A stretch of DNA of 64,000 bases from Gammaproteobacteria bacterium (GCA_009692365.1 SHZJ01000008.1:1-64000); one strand, 5' to 3'. Numbered from the stretch's first letter, positions 37,247-46,281 are shown. Made by a program: numbers and translations. The notes: generated by a model from the sequence alone, not told the origin.

Positions 37247-38056
37247 TCACCCATGGCGGTGACCAGCCGGCGGCTGCAAGCGCGCGCGAATCACCAAGCC
37301 CACCCCGGCCAGCAGCATGGGCAAGCAGAGCACTTGTCCCAAGGTCAGCCAGCCACCCCACAAATAGCCCAAGTGCGGGTCCGGCTCGCGGACAAGTTCC
37401 ACCGCCAAGCGACCACCGGCATAGCCCAGCAGGAAGACGGCCGTCACCATGCCGGTGCGTGGCGAGCGCCGGCGGAACCACGCCAGCAAACCGTAGAGCA
37501 GCAATCCTTCGAGTAGGGCCTCATAGAGCTGGGACGGATGCCGCGGCAGCGGGCCTGCCAGCGGCGCGGTAAACAGCACGCCCCACGGCAATTGCGTCGG
37601 CGCCCCCCACAGTTCTTGGTTGACAAAGTTGGCGAGCCGTCCCAAGCCCAGCCCGATGGGTACCACCGGTAGAAAAAAATCCGTGGTGGCGAGGAAGCTG
37701 CGTTGCTGCGCACGAACAAACCACCAGAGCCCTAGCGCCCCCCCCAGCAGCCCCCCGTGAAATGACATGCCGCCACGCCAAACCGCTAAGAGTTCGAGGG
37801 GATTGGCGAAATATTCGCGGAAATTATAAAACAGCACATAGCCTAGGCGCCCGCCCAACACCCCGCCGATCGCGGCGTAGAAAATGAGATCGGCCAGCGC
37901 GTTGGGGGTCCACTCAGCGGCCGGATCGGCGTGGGCGCGGCGGGCGAGTAGCCACCAGCCGCAGCCAATACCGGTGAGGTAGGCCAGCCCGTACCAGCGG
38001 ATGGCGAGGGGGCCCAACTGGAGGGCGATGGGGTCGATGGGCGGAAATGGCAGCAT
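37247..38056 (-). CDS. lgt: Prolipoprotein diacylglyceryl transferase Lgt
   Basis: Inner-membrane enzyme adding diacylglycerol to the lipobox Cys of lipoproteins. 269 residues with seven membrane helices. Signature segments are IRWYGLAYLTGI, GGRLGYVLFYN, RGGMSFHGGLLGG with the essential His, GLGRLANFVNQELWG and RHPSQLYEALLEG. ATG 38056 is eight bases after a TAGACT -10 (38065-38070, minus strand), so the mRNA may be leaderless; the upstream GTG 38074 would lie inside that promoter. Confidence 0.96.
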   Translation of the reverse strand: MLPFPPIDPIALQLGPLAIRWYGLAYLTGIGCGWWLLARRAHADPAAEWTPNALADLIFYAAIGGVLGGRLGYVLFYNFREYFANPLELLAVWRGGMSFHGGLLGGALGLWWFVRAQQRSFLATTDFFLPVVPIGLGLGRLANFVNQELWGAPTQLPWGVLFTAPLAGPLPRHPSQLYEALLEGLLLYGLLAWFRRRSPRTGMVTAVFLLGYAGGRLAVELVREPDPHLGYLWGGWLTLGQVLCLPMLLAGVGLVIRARLQPPAGHRHG

Positions 38057-38090
38057 GGCGCGGGAGTCTATCACGGGGCCACGCGACCGC

Positions 38091-38120
38091 CTTGCGCCGC
38101 CTTGCGCCGCCTTGCGCCGC
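38091..38120. repeat. Three exact 10-bp tandem repeats
   Basis: CTTGCGCCGC occurs three times in a row upstream of lgt, between it and the divergent outer-membrane-type gene. A short simple repeat, probably prone to slippage. Confidence 0.8.
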
Positions 38121-38259
38121 CGTCACGGCGCCCATGGGCGGCCGGTGGCGGGGCCCCGCCTGGCCAGCGAATGCGTCCTGCCAGCCCACCGAGTCGACCG
38201 CAAGCCCCGGGGCAGTATCATACGGCATGGTATTCAGCCCCCGAAAAAACCCTCAGGCC

Positions 38260-39033
38260 ATGCGCATGCGCTGGTCCCGCCGGGCGGCGCTGTGGTGCGG
38301 GCTGTTGCTCAGCGCGGTGGTGGCGGCCGACGCGGACACGCAATTTGCCAAGCGCCTCGACCCCACTGATTTCCGCTCGCGCATCGAGCTGCGTAATCGC
38401 TTCCAAGAGACCCAGCGCGATGGCTTGCGCAATGTGCTCACGCCCCGTCTGGAGTACGCAGTCAGTAAGGGCTTCGCGCTCCGCTTGGAACTGCCGGTGG
38501 TCGTTCACGATGCGCGAAATCCGGGTGTTAGCACCCAGGGGGGGATGGGGGATGTCGCACTGCGGGCCAGCTTCCGGGTGCTGCGCACCGAGTCGATCGC
38601 GCTGGTCGCCGGCACCGAATTCTTTTTCAATACCGCGACGGATACCTTTCTGGGCAGCGCCCATCGCAGCATCGGGCCGTTCGCCTTTATGTCGATCAAC
38701 GCGCCGTCCGTGCGCTCGACGCTGTTTCCTTTTGTCCAGTCGGTACACTCCGTCGGCACCGCCGCGGGGCGCGACCCGGTGAGCTATACCTTGGCGCGGC
38801 TCTTCGTGCTAACCCGGTGGCCGGCGCAGTGGTATTCGGCCGCCGAAACGGCCATTTATATCAACCACGAGCATAGCGGACGAGCAGGCAGCACCTTAGA
38901 GTTGGAGGCGGGGCGTTTTTTGAACAAGCACGTCGCGTTGTGGGCCCGCCCCGGCATCGGCGCGTGGGGCAATGAGGTGCCGATAGTGTACAAGTGGAAT
39001 CTGGAAATTGGTGTGCGTTATCTTTTCGACTGA
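38260..39033 (+). CDS. Predicted outer-membrane beta-barrel protein
   Basis: I do not recognise a named family with certainty. The 257-residue product has a signal peptide (MRMRWSRRAALWCGLLLSAVVAADA) and then repeated amphipathic strands (LRLELPVVVHD, VALRASFRVL, SIALVAGTEFFFN) ending in EIGVRYLFD, like small outer-membrane barrels of the phenol-degradation MetA type. A -10-like TATCAT at 38216-38221 sits just before ATG 38227, an alternative start eleven codons upstream. It precedes the P450 cluster in the same direction, so a role in substrate uptake is possible but unproven. Confidence 0.65.
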   Translation: MRMRWSRRAALWCGLLLSAVVAADADTQFAKRLDPTDFRSRIELRNRFQETQRDGLRNVLTPRLEYAVSKGFALRLELPVVVHDARNPGVSTQGGMGDVALRASFRVLRTESIALVAGTEFFFNTATDTFLGSAHRSIGPFAFMSINAPSVRSTLFPFVQSVHSVGTAAGRDPVSYTLARLFVLTRWPAQWYSAAETAIYINHEHSGRAGSTLELEAGRFLNKHVALWARPGIGAWGNEVPIVYKWNLEIGVRYLFD

Positions 39034-39100
39034 CCGACTGACCCAGCCAGCGTTACCCGGGCCTCGGGCAACCCCAAGCCGCATTTTTGGAGCATTTCCC

Positions 39101-40486
39101 GTGGACACAGCAGCGCCCTCCGACCTCGCCCCTGCCGCCCCAGTGACCCCTTGGTTTTATGGCCTCCGCGCCTATCAGCGCGACCAGCCACGCTTTTTCC
39201 AACACCTGATTGAACGTTATGGCGATGTCGTCCATTGGCGGGCACTGTTGAACATCTACGTCATCAACCACCCCGAAGACGTTAAACGCGTACTGAGCGC
39301 GCCCTCGGCACGGTTTTCCAAAGACACCATCGACTACCGCATTCTCGCCGCCTCTCTGGGTCGCGGCTTAGTCACGAACGACGGCGCGCCGTGGGCACAT
39401 CAGCGCAAGCTCATGCAGCCCATGTTTCACAACCGCGCCATCCATCCCTTCGATGCACCCATCAACCGGCTTACCAGCGCGCTGGCCGAGCGCTGGGCGG
39501 CGCTGCCGGCGGGACAGGTGGTGATGGTTGAGCGCGAGATGGGCAAGTTGGCCTTCGAAATCGTGGGCACCACGCTGTTCGGCACGGACATCGAACAGCA
39601 CGCGGCGGAAATATCCGAAGTGCTCGACGTCATCAATGTGCCCACCCACGAACTGCGCTCGTTGCTCTTGGTCCTCGCCCCGTGGTTGCCCACCCGCCAC
39701 CGCGGCCTGCTGCGGCGGGCGGTGGCGCGCCTCGACCGGGTGGTTTTTGGACTCATTAACGGGCGCCGGGCGAGCGGCGAGCAGCGCGAGGACATCCTCG
39801 AGCGCCTGCTTGCCGCCCGCGATGAAGACTCGGGTGTCGGCATGAGCGAGCAGCAAATCCGTGACGAAGTGGTCACGCTGCTGCTGGCGGGACACGAGAC
39901 TTCGTCTAACGCGCTCGCCTGGACTTTCTATCTGCTCACCCAGCACCGGGAGGTCGAAGCCAGACTGCTGGCAGAATTAGCCCAGGTCTTAGGGGGGCGC
40001 CCAGCCACGAGTGCCGACTTGGCGCAGTTGCCCTACCTCAAACAGGTCGTGCAGGAATCCCTGCGCGTCCTGCCGCCGGTGTGGGCGATTGCGCGCCGCG
40101 CGCACCAAGCGGAAATTTTTCAGGGTCATCGCGTGCCGGCCGGCGCCTACCTCATCATGTTGCCCTTCACCCTGCATCGACACCCCGAATTCTGGCCCGA
40201 GCCAGAACGTTTCGACCCCGAACGTTTTAACCCCAGCAGCGGGCCATCGCGTCACTCCTACAGTTACCTGCCGTTTGCTGCCGGGCCGCGCACTTGTATC
40301 GGCGCGGGCATGGCGATGTTGGAAATTCAGCTGGTGCTCGCCAACTTACTGCCGCGCTTCCATTTGGAAGTCGCGCCCGGACAGCGCATTGAAACGGCGG
40401 CCAAGGTGACCCTGTCGCCTAAATACGGCATGCCCATGATGATCACCCCCCGGGTGGCGGGGACGGTCCAAGGAGCACCCGCATGA
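39101..40486 (+). CDS. Cytochrome P450 (first copy)
   Basis: Haem monooxygenase of 461 residues without membrane anchor. I-helix LLAGHETSSNALAW holds the acid-alcohol pair; the K-helix ExxR is in VQESLRVLPP, then PERFDPERFNP, and the haem loop is FAAGPRTCIG with the Cys ligand. It is of the CYP4/CYP110-like bacterial type. TGGAG before GTG 39101 sets the start. It is clearly paralogous to the P450 at 42.2 kb (shared NIDYR/TIDYR, GLVT-DG, QRRLMQPMFH region) and overlaps the next gene by four bases. No dedicated ferredoxin or reductase gene is adjacent. Substrate unknown. Confidence 0.95.
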   Translation: MDTAAPSDLAPAAPVTPWFYGLRAYQRDQPRFFQHLIERYGDVVHWRALLNIYVINHPEDVKRVLSAPSARFSKDTIDYRILAASLGRGLVTNDGAPWAHQRKLMQPMFHNRAIHPFDAPINRLTSALAERWAALPAGQVVMVEREMGKLAFEIVGTTLFGTDIEQHAAEISEVLDVINVPTHELRSLLLVLAPWLPTRHRGLLRRAVARLDRVVFGLINGRRASGEQREDILERLLAARDEDSGVGMSEQQIRDEVVTLLLAGHETSSNALAWTFYLLTQHREVEARLLAELAQVLGGRPATSADLAQLPYLKQVVQESLRVLPPVWAIARRAHQAEIFQGHRVPAGAYLIMLPFTLHRHPEFWPEPERFDPERFNPSSGPSRHSYSYLPFAAGPRTCIGAGMAMLEIQLVLANLLPRFHLEVAPGQRIETAAKVTLSPKYGMPMMITPRVAGTVQGAPA

Positions 40487-41493
40487 GCAAACCCCGCCTC
40501 AGTTTTGGCCTTTGGTATTCGCTGCGCAATCCTGCCCAATGGGCGCGCCCTTACCCGGAACTCTACGCCCAGACGCTGCGGCAAATCGCGTGGGCCGAGA
40601 CCATCGGCTACGACGATGTGTGGTTAACCGAACATCACTTCTGCGAAGACGGCCATGCACCCTCGATCCTGCCGCTGTGCGCCGCGGTCGCCGCGCGCAC
40701 CACGCGGATCCGCATCGGCACCAGCGTGCTGTTGTTGCCGCTGTATCACCCGGTGCGCGTCGCGGAAGACGCCGCCACCATCGATATTCTCTCCAATGGC
40801 CGTTTTGAGCTTGGGGTTGGCGTGGGGTATCGGCCACAGGAATTTAAAGGTCTCGGCCTACGCCCGCAGGACCGCGGCGCCCGCATGGATGAAGGGCTGG
40901 AGATCATCCGCGCCCTGTGGCGCGGTGAGACCGTGGACTATCACGGCCAGCATTTTCAGATCGAAGGCGCGAAGCTCGCACCCATGCCGGTGCAGACGCC
41001 CCCGCCGTTGTGGATCGGCGGCTTCGCACCGGCCTCGGCCAAACGCGCCGCGCGCATCGGCGATGGCTATCTCGGCACCGGCGAAATGGGCGACCTGCTG
41101 AAAGTCTATCGCGAAGAACGCGCACGCCTGGGCCACGCCGGACCGGGCCGCGCCATCGGTGGGCACTTCTGGTTGGTGGTGTCCAAAAATCCGGCCCAGA
41201 CGCTGGCGAACCTCGGGCCGCACGTGTTGTATCAAATCGAGATGTACAACAAATGGCTGGGCGAGGCCGGACAAGCGCTCTTCCCAGCGGTGGAATCTCC
41301 TGCCCAACTGGTCGCAATGGGGATCCTGCAGATCCTCACGCCGCCGGCCGCCATCGACGCCATCGCCGCTTATGTGGCGGCGACCGGCATCGAGCGCTAC
41401 TACACTTGGACCGTGCCGCCGGGCTACCCTGAGGGAAAAATGGACGAACACCTCCAGCTGTTTGCCGAAGAAGTCATGCCGGCTTTCCGTTAG
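40483..41493 (+). CDS. Luciferase-like (LLM) flavin oxidoreductase (first copy)
   Basis: 336-residue TIM-barrel oxidoreductase of the bacterial luciferase superfamily, using FMN or F420. Typical segments are TEHHFCEDGHAPS, TTRIRIGTSVLLLPLYHPVRVAEDAATIDILSNGR (in parts), GVGVGYRPQEFKGLG and PPLWIGGFAPASAKRAARIGDGY. Its ATG overlaps the P450 stop (ATGA), indicating translational coupling. Cofactor choice cannot be fixed by eye. A second, shorter LLM gene lies after the second P450. Confidence 0.92.
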   Translation: MSKPRLSFGLWYSLRNPAQWARPYPELYAQTLRQIAWAETIGYDDVWLTEHHFCEDGHAPSILPLCAAVAARTTRIRIGTSVLLLPLYHPVRVAEDAATIDILSNGRFELGVGVGYRPQEFKGLGLRPQDRGARMDEGLEIIRALWRGETVDYHGQHFQIEGAKLAPMPVQTPPPLWIGGFAPASAKRAARIGDGYLGTGEMGDLLKVYREERARLGHAGPGRAIGGHFWLVVSKNPAQTLANLGPHVLYQIEMYNKWLGEAGQALFPAVESPAQLVAMGILQILTPPAAIDAIAAYVAATGIERYYTWTVPPGYPEGKMDEHLQLFAEEVMPAFR

Positions 41494-41513
41494 GCCTCAC
41501 GAAGGAACAAACC

Positions 41514-42149
41514 ATGAAACTCTACGACTGCGCCATGGCGCCCAACCCCCGGCGACTACGCATTTTTATGGCTGAAAAAGGCCTCGAACTGCCGCGGATA
41601 GAGCTCAATATTTTGGCCGGCGAGAACCTCAAACCGGCTTTCCTAGCCGTCAATCCGCGGGGGCTACTCCCCACCTTGGAACTCGACGACGGCACCTGTA
41701 TCGACGAGGTCATGGCGATTTGTCGCTACCTCGAAGAACTCTATCCCTGGCAGCCGCTGCTGGGACGCAGCGCGACCGAGCGTGCGCTGGTCGAGAGCCT
41801 ACAACGGCGGGCGGAGTTCGACGGCATGATCAGCGGCTCCGAAGTGTTTCGTAACCAGCACCCCCAGTTTGCCGAGCGCAGCATTCCGGGCAGCGGCGGC
41901 CAGCCCATACCCGCCATCCCGGGACTGGTGCAACGTGGCCATCAAACCATCGGGCGCTTCTACGGTTGGCTGGAAGAACGCCTGCAGCGCACGCCCTATC
42001 TGGTGGGCGAGGCGCTGAGCATGGCCGACATCACCGCGTGGTGCGCGGTCGACTTTCATGCGTGGATAGAACGCCGGATCCCCGCCGACCACCCCGCAAC
42101 GCAGGCCTGGCACAGCGCGCTTAGCGCTCGCCCCAGCGCTAAGGCGTGA
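41514..42149 (+). CDS. Glutathione S-transferase family protein
   Basis: 211-residue GST. The thioredoxin-like N-terminal half has PNPRRLRIFMAEKGLELP, VNPRGLLPTLELDDG and the ICRYLEELYP helix. The all-helical half ends with PYLVGEALSMADITAWCAVDF, the conserved N-capping motif. AAGGAA precedes the ATG. It lies between two P450s, 20 bases after the LLM gene and one base before the second P450, so it may conjugate or isomerise an activated intermediate. Confidence 0.93.
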   Translation: MKLYDCAMAPNPRRLRIFMAEKGLELPRIELNILAGENLKPAFLAVNPRGLLPTLELDDGTCIDEVMAICRYLEELYPWQPLLGRSATERALVESLQRRAEFDGMISGSEVFRNQHPQFAERSIPGSGGQPIPAIPGLVQRGHQTIGRFYGWLEERLQRTPYLVGEALSMADITAWCAVDFHAWIERRIPADHPATQAWHSALSARPSAKA

Positions 42150-42150
42150 C

Positions 42151-43506
42151 ATGAGCATCACCGCGGCCTTGGCGCCGCTGCCGCCGGGCCCCGGCCGTCT
42201 CGCGAGCCTGCGCGCCTACGGGCGTAATCCCGCCACCTATTTTCAGGCGATTTTGCCCCGCTACGGCGATGTCCTGCGCTGGCGCGGCTACATGGACATG
42301 TACCTGCTCAACAACCCCGACGATGTGCGGCAACTACTCACCCGCGCGTGGCCCGAGTTCACTAAGCGCAACATCGATTACCGGGTGCTGCGTCAAACCA
42401 TGGGCGAGGGGCTGGTAACCAGCGACGGCGATTTCTGGGCGCGGCAGCGCCGGCTGATGCAGCCAATGTTTCACGGCCGTATTGTTAACGGTTTTGACGA
42501 GGCCATCAATCGCGCCACGGCTGATCTCGCTGCGCGCTGGCGCGCCCGCCCCGCCCACACACCCTTTGCGCTAGACCGTGAAATGGGCCGCCTGACGTTC
42601 CGCATCGTGGGCGAAACGCTGTTCGGCGCGGCCATCGAACAACACGCGGAAGAAGTGGCGGCGCTGCTGGCACAAACCAACACCAATCCCAAAACGGTGG
42701 CGGCGCTGCTCACCCTTTGGCCGTGGTTGCCGGTGCCCAGCAATCGACGTTTTCGCCGCCAACTGGCGCTGCTGGACCGCATCGTCTATGGGCTAATACA
42801 AGATCGCCGTGGCAGCGCCGTGGCCCGCCAAGACCTGCTGGGCCTACTGCTCGCCGCACGCGACGAAACTGGCGCAGCAATGCCCGACCAACAAATCCGT
42901 GACGAAGCCATTACCTTGCTCCTCGCCGGTCACGAGACCTCGGCGACCGCGCTCGACTGGACGTTTTATCTGCTGGCGCAACACCCGGCCGTCGAACTGC
43001 GCCTGGTGGCCGAGTTAAACGCCGTGCTAAACGGCCGGCCGGCGAGCGCGGCCGACCTGGCGCGCCTGCCTTTTCTCAAACAGGTGGTCCAAGAATCGCT
43101 GCGGCTATACCCGCCCGTCTGGGGGCTGTCGCGGCGGGCCGAGGAAGACGCCGAATTTGGGGGGTTTCGCATCCCGGCGGGGGCCTACGTCGTGGTGCTC
43201 CCCTACACCTTGCATCGGCACCGGGATTGGTGGTCAGAGCCCGAACGCTTCGACCCCGCTCGCTTTAGTCCGGCCCGCAGCGAAGGCCGGCATTCCTACG
43301 CCTACCTCCCCTTCTCGGCGGGCCCGCGCGCCTGCATCGGCATTGGGATGTCCCTGCTGGAAATCCAGCTGGTGCTGGCCCAGCTGGTGCCGCAATTTGC
43401 GGTGCGACCCGTGCCGGGGCACCCCATCGTGCCCTCGCCCTCGGTAACCTATCGGCCGCGCTTTGGCATCCAAGCCACCGCGACCGTGCGGGCCGGCACC
43501 GGGTAG
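42151..43506 (+). CDS. Cytochrome P450 (second copy)
   Basis: 451-residue soluble P450, paralogue of the one at 39.1 kb. I-helix LLAGHETSATALDW, ExxR in VQESLRLYPP, PERFDPARFSP, and haem loop FSAGPRACIGIG with the Cys ligand are intact. The stop of the GST gene and this ATG are one base apart, so translation is probably coupled. Divergence between the copies suggests an old duplication with different substrates. Confidence 0.95.
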   Translation: MSITAALAPLPPGPGRLASLRAYGRNPATYFQAILPRYGDVLRWRGYMDMYLLNNPDDVRQLLTRAWPEFTKRNIDYRVLRQTMGEGLVTSDGDFWARQRRLMQPMFHGRIVNGFDEAINRATADLAARWRARPAHTPFALDREMGRLTFRIVGETLFGAAIEQHAEEVAALLAQTNTNPKTVAALLTLWPWLPVPSNRRFRRQLALLDRIVYGLIQDRRGSAVARQDLLGLLLAARDETGAAMPDQQIRDEAITLLLAGHETSATALDWTFYLLAQHPAVELRLVAELNAVLNGRPASAADLARLPFLKQVVQESLRLYPPVWGLSRRAEEDAEFGGFRIPAGAYVVVLPYTLHRHRDWWSEPERFDPARFSPARSEGRHSYAYLPFSAGPRACIGIGMSLLEIQLVLAQLVPQFAVRPVPGHPIVPSPSVTYRPRFGIQATATVRAGTG

Positions 43507-43571
43507 TCCCGCAACTTGCCACCCCACGCTAGACGAGCACGGCTCGCCCCATCCAGCCATTGGAGTCAACC

Positions 43572-44408
43572 ATGAAACTTGGACTATTCGGCATCAACAT
43601 GAACGCCTGCAGCGATCCGGACACCGCGCTGCAGGTGGCACAGGCGGCGGAGGCGGCGGGTTTTGAATCCCTGTGGACCGGCGAACACGTGGTCTTACCC
43701 GACCCACAGATAGCACCCTCACCGTTGCCGCCGCGCTATCCGCTGCTCGACCCCGCCGTGGCGCTGGCGTTTTTGGCTGGACACACCCGCACCATCAAAC
43801 TCGGCACCGGCATCATCATCCTGCCGCAGCGCAACCCGCTGGTGCTCGCGAAGGAACTGGCGAGCGTGGATGTGATTTCAAAAGGGCGGCTGATCTTTGG
43901 TCTGGGCGTCGGTTACCTGAAGCCAGAGTTCGAGGCTTTAGGGGTGTCTTTCGAGCACAAAGGCGCGCGCGCCATCGAATACCTCCAAGCCATGCAAGCT
44001 ATCTGGTCACAGGCGCAACCGGAATATGCGGGCCGTTTTATCTCCTACAGCGGGATTCAGGCCCAACCCCAACCGGTACAGCAACCCGTGCCCATCGTCA
44101 TCGGCGGCCACACGCCGGCGGCCTTTCGCCGCACGTTGCGGCACGCCCACGGTTGGTATGGTTTCGCCCTCGACCTGCCCGCCACCGAGCGCTGTCTGGC
44201 GGGTCTGGCCGAGGCCGCGCGCGAAGTAGAACGGCCGGCAGCCTTGGGGCCGCTAGAAATCAGCGTCACCCCGGCCGCCGCCCTCGACACCGAACTGGCA
44301 CAGCGCTACGCGGCGGCGGGGGTCCATCGCCTGATCCCCTTCCCGCGCCTGAAAAACTGCGCTGAATTGCTTGCCTATGTCGAGCAAACCGCGCGGGCCT
44401 GTAGGTAG
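43572..44408 (+). CDS. Luciferase-like (LLM) flavin/F420-type oxidoreductase (second copy)
   Basis: 278-residue luciferase-superfamily protein resembling the group annotated as F420-dependent (TIGR03619). It has AAEAAGFESLWTGEHVVLP, TIKLGTGIIILPQRNPLVLAKELASVD (in parts), GLGVGYLKPEFEALG and PIVIGGHTPAAFRRT. GGAG eight bases before ATG 43572 sets the start. It is more distant from the LLM protein at 40.5 kb than the two P450s are from each other. Last gene of the cluster; 166 bases follow before the next gene. Confidence 0.9.
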   Translation: MKLGLFGINMNACSDPDTALQVAQAAEAAGFESLWTGEHVVLPDPQIAPSPLPPRYPLLDPAVALAFLAGHTRTIKLGTGIIILPQRNPLVLAKELASVDVISKGRLIFGLGVGYLKPEFEALGVSFEHKGARAIEYLQAMQAIWSQAQPEYAGRFISYSGIQAQPQPVQQPVPIVIGGHTPAAFRRTLRHAHGWYGFALDLPATERCLAGLAEAAREVERPAALGPLEISVTPAAALDTELAQRYAAAGVHRLIPFPRLKNCAELLAYVEQTARACR

Positions 44409-44574
44409 GCCGCCGCCGTATTTGCGCCCAAAAACCGGTTAACATCCCGCGACACAGCTGGCGCCAGGTGGGCGTCTCCCCTCAGACTTAGACCATCCGG
44501 CAACTCAGCAGGCCCTGCTCTGCCCTAAACACCTGATTGACAGAATAGACAGACTTCCTCACAGGAGAACTTGG

Positions 44575-45381
44575 ATGCAGCTTAAATACCTCAGTGGACT
44601 CGCCTGCGGTGGCGTACTGCTCTTCAGCAGTTTAGCGGCCACCGCCGAAACACCACCCCCGAAAAAAATGCGGCCCGACCCGGACAAAATCGTCCAGCAA
44701 ATGTGTGGTTACCTGAAATCCTTCGAGCGTTTCTCCTTCCGCGCCGAAGTCACCGACGACCAGGTGTACACCGCTGGTAAAAAGCTGCAGTACACCTTTG
44801 ACATCGAGACCTTCGTCCAGCGCCCCGATAAATTGCGGGTCAACGCCCGCGGCGACCTGCTCGACAAGCAGTTTTTCTTCGACGGTAAAACGCTCGCCCT
44901 CTATGACGCGAAGCGCAAGGTTTACGCGACGGTGGCCGTACCGGGTGACATCGAAAGCGCGCTGGAACACGCCGACCAAAAACTCGGTTTCCGGGTGGCG
45001 CTGGGCGACTTCACCAGCCCCCAGTTGTGCAAGCACCTAGCCCGCGGTCAAACCCATTCGCTGTACGTCGGTGCGAGCACGGTGCGCGGGGTCCCCACGA
45101 ACCACTTGGCGTTTGACCGTCAGGACATCCAACTGCAGCTCTGGGTTGCCAGCGGGGCGCAACCCTTCCCGGTGAAGCTCCTGATCAACCAGAAAAACCT
45201 GAACGGTTCTCCCCAGTGGACTGCCTACATCAGCGACTTGAACGGCAAGCCCAAGTTCGCACCCGAGACCTTTATTTTTAGTCCCCCCGCCGACGCACGG
45301 CTCATCAAATTTGCCCCCCTGCGGCTAAAAACCCCAGCGCAAGCTGCGGCTCAGCCCGACAAAACCGGAGAGAAACCATGA
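44575..45381 (+). CDS. DUF2092 periplasmic protein
   Basis: 268-residue exported protein with a signal peptide (YLSGLACGGVLLFSSLAATA). The mature part matches DUF2092: VQQMCGYLKSFERFSFRAEV, QRPDKLRVNARGDLLDKQFFFDGKTLALYD (in parts), AVPGDIESALEHA and the beta-rich remainder, reminiscent of the LolA/LolB fold. It may bind a lipid or hydrophobic ligand in the periplasm; no function is established. AGGAG precedes the ATG. It overlaps the next gene by four bases. Confidence 0.88.
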   Translation: MQLKYLSGLACGGVLLFSSLAATAETPPPKKMRPDPDKIVQQMCGYLKSFERFSFRAEVTDDQVYTAGKKLQYTFDIETFVQRPDKLRVNARGDLLDKQFFFDGKTLALYDAKRKVYATVAVPGDIESALEHADQKLGFRVALGDFTSPQLCKHLARGQTHSLYVGASTVRGVPTNHLAFDRQDIQLQLWVASGAQPFPVKLLINQKNLNGSPQWTAYISDLNGKPKFAPETFIFSPPADARLIKFAPLRLKTPAQAAAQPDKTGEKP

Positions 45382-46076
45382 AAGCATTGAACCTAGAAGC
45401 GCTCCGGGTTGCACTGTTAGCGACCTTGGTCGTGGGCCTAGTAGGTTTTGGCTCGCTCGCTAGCGCGCGCGGCGGTGGGGGCGGTGGTGACCGCGGCGGC
45501 GGCGGCGGCCATGGCGGCGGCCATGGCGATGGTTTTAGTGGCGGCAGCATGCGCGACAGCGGCTCACACGACAGCGAGGGTTCGCAATCTCACGAGGGCG
45601 ACGTCACCACCGGCACCACCAAAAATGGCGCCAGCTACGCGCAAGGTCCCCGCGGTGGCGAGGTCGGGGTGGGGCCAGACGGCGCCATCGCCGCGCGGGG
45701 GCCGGAAGGCGCCACCGTCGTGCGGGGGCCGGAAGGCGCCACCGTCGTGCGGGGGCCGGAAGGCGGGGTGGCGGTCGGCAACACTGGCCACGGCGAGGTG
45801 TACGGCGACGACTATCACGGCGCTGGCTGGGGCGGCTACTACGGTGATGGCTATGGCTACTACGGTGATGGCTACTACGGTGATGGCTTCGGTGGAGCGG
45901 TCGCGGTGGGCGCGCTCACCGGGTTGGCCGTCGGTACGATGGTCGAGTCGCTACCGGATTCCGCCAATCTGGTGGTCGTGGGCAACCAAAACTACTACCT
46001 CGACAACAATGTTTACTATCAGTCCTGCTACGACGGCTCAATGACGAGTTATTGCGTCGTTGATGACCCCAATTAG
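45378..46076 (+). CDS. Exported glycine-rich repeat protein
   Basis: 232-residue low-complexity secreted protein of unknown function. After a signal peptide (VALLATLVVGLVGFGSLASA) come a Gly/His/Asp-rich stretch (GGGGGDRGGGGGHGGGHGDG), RGPEGATVV nonapeptide repeats at about 107-129, GYYGDG repeats at about 152-171, a GAVAVGALTGLAVG hydrophobic segment and a C-terminal YYLDNNVYYQSCYDGSMTSYCVV with two Cys. Start overlaps the DUF2092 stop (ATGA), so the pair probably works together. The His-rich part could bind metal; this is a guess. Confidence 0.75.
   Translation: MKALNLEALRVALLATLVVGLVGFGSLASARGGGGGGDRGGGGGHGGGHGDGFSGGSMRDSGSHDSEGSQSHEGDVTTGTTKNGASYAQGPRGGEVGVGPDGAIAARGPEGATVVRGPEGATVVRGPEGGVAVGNTGHGEVYGDDYHGAGWGGYYGDGYGYYGDGYYGDGFGGAVAVGALTGLAVGTMVESLPDSANLVVVGNQNYYLDNNVYYQSCYDGSMTSYCVVDDPN
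45696..45764. repeat. 27-bp tandem repeats coding RGPEGATVV
   Basis: Two identical 27-base units (45696-45722 and 45723-45749) and a third partial one encode the nonapeptide repeat inside the glycine-rich gene. Being in frame, copy-number change would lengthen or shorten the protein. Confidence 0.85.
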
Positions 46077-46109
46077 GCCGTCTCTGCAAGCCTTTTAGCG
46101 CCGCCCCGT

Positions 46110-46144
46110 CCAGCAACACCCGGCCATTACGCGGGGTTTGCTGG
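46110..46144 (+). terminator. Imperfect hairpin after the glycine-rich gene
   Basis: CCAGCAA...CCC pairs with GGG...TTTGCTGG around a short GC-rich loop, 34 bases after the stop. There is no T-run, so termination strength is uncertain. Confidence 0.35.
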
Positions 46145-46267
46145 ATGCGGGCGCCCGCCCGGCAGCGCCCGTGTGCAGCGCTGTCGGGGGGCCACGAGCC
46201 ATCGATAAAAGCGGGCCTGCCACCCCCACCCGGCGCGCGGGCGGGTGGTAAATCCCCGCCTAGCCAC

Positions 46268-46273
46268 TACACT
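46268..46273 (+). promoter_or_regulatory. -10 element of yheS, probably leaderless
   Basis: TACACT followed by GCCGC lies eight bases before the ATG. Transcription would start within about two bases of the ATG, and no Shine-Dalgarno is present. Confidence 0.4.
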
Positions 46274-46281
46274 GCCGCCCC

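Noticed and set aside
43572-44408. Firm claim that the second LLM enzyme uses F420
   Set aside because: Family resemblance only; FMN cannot be excluded without the genome's cofactor genes or an assay.
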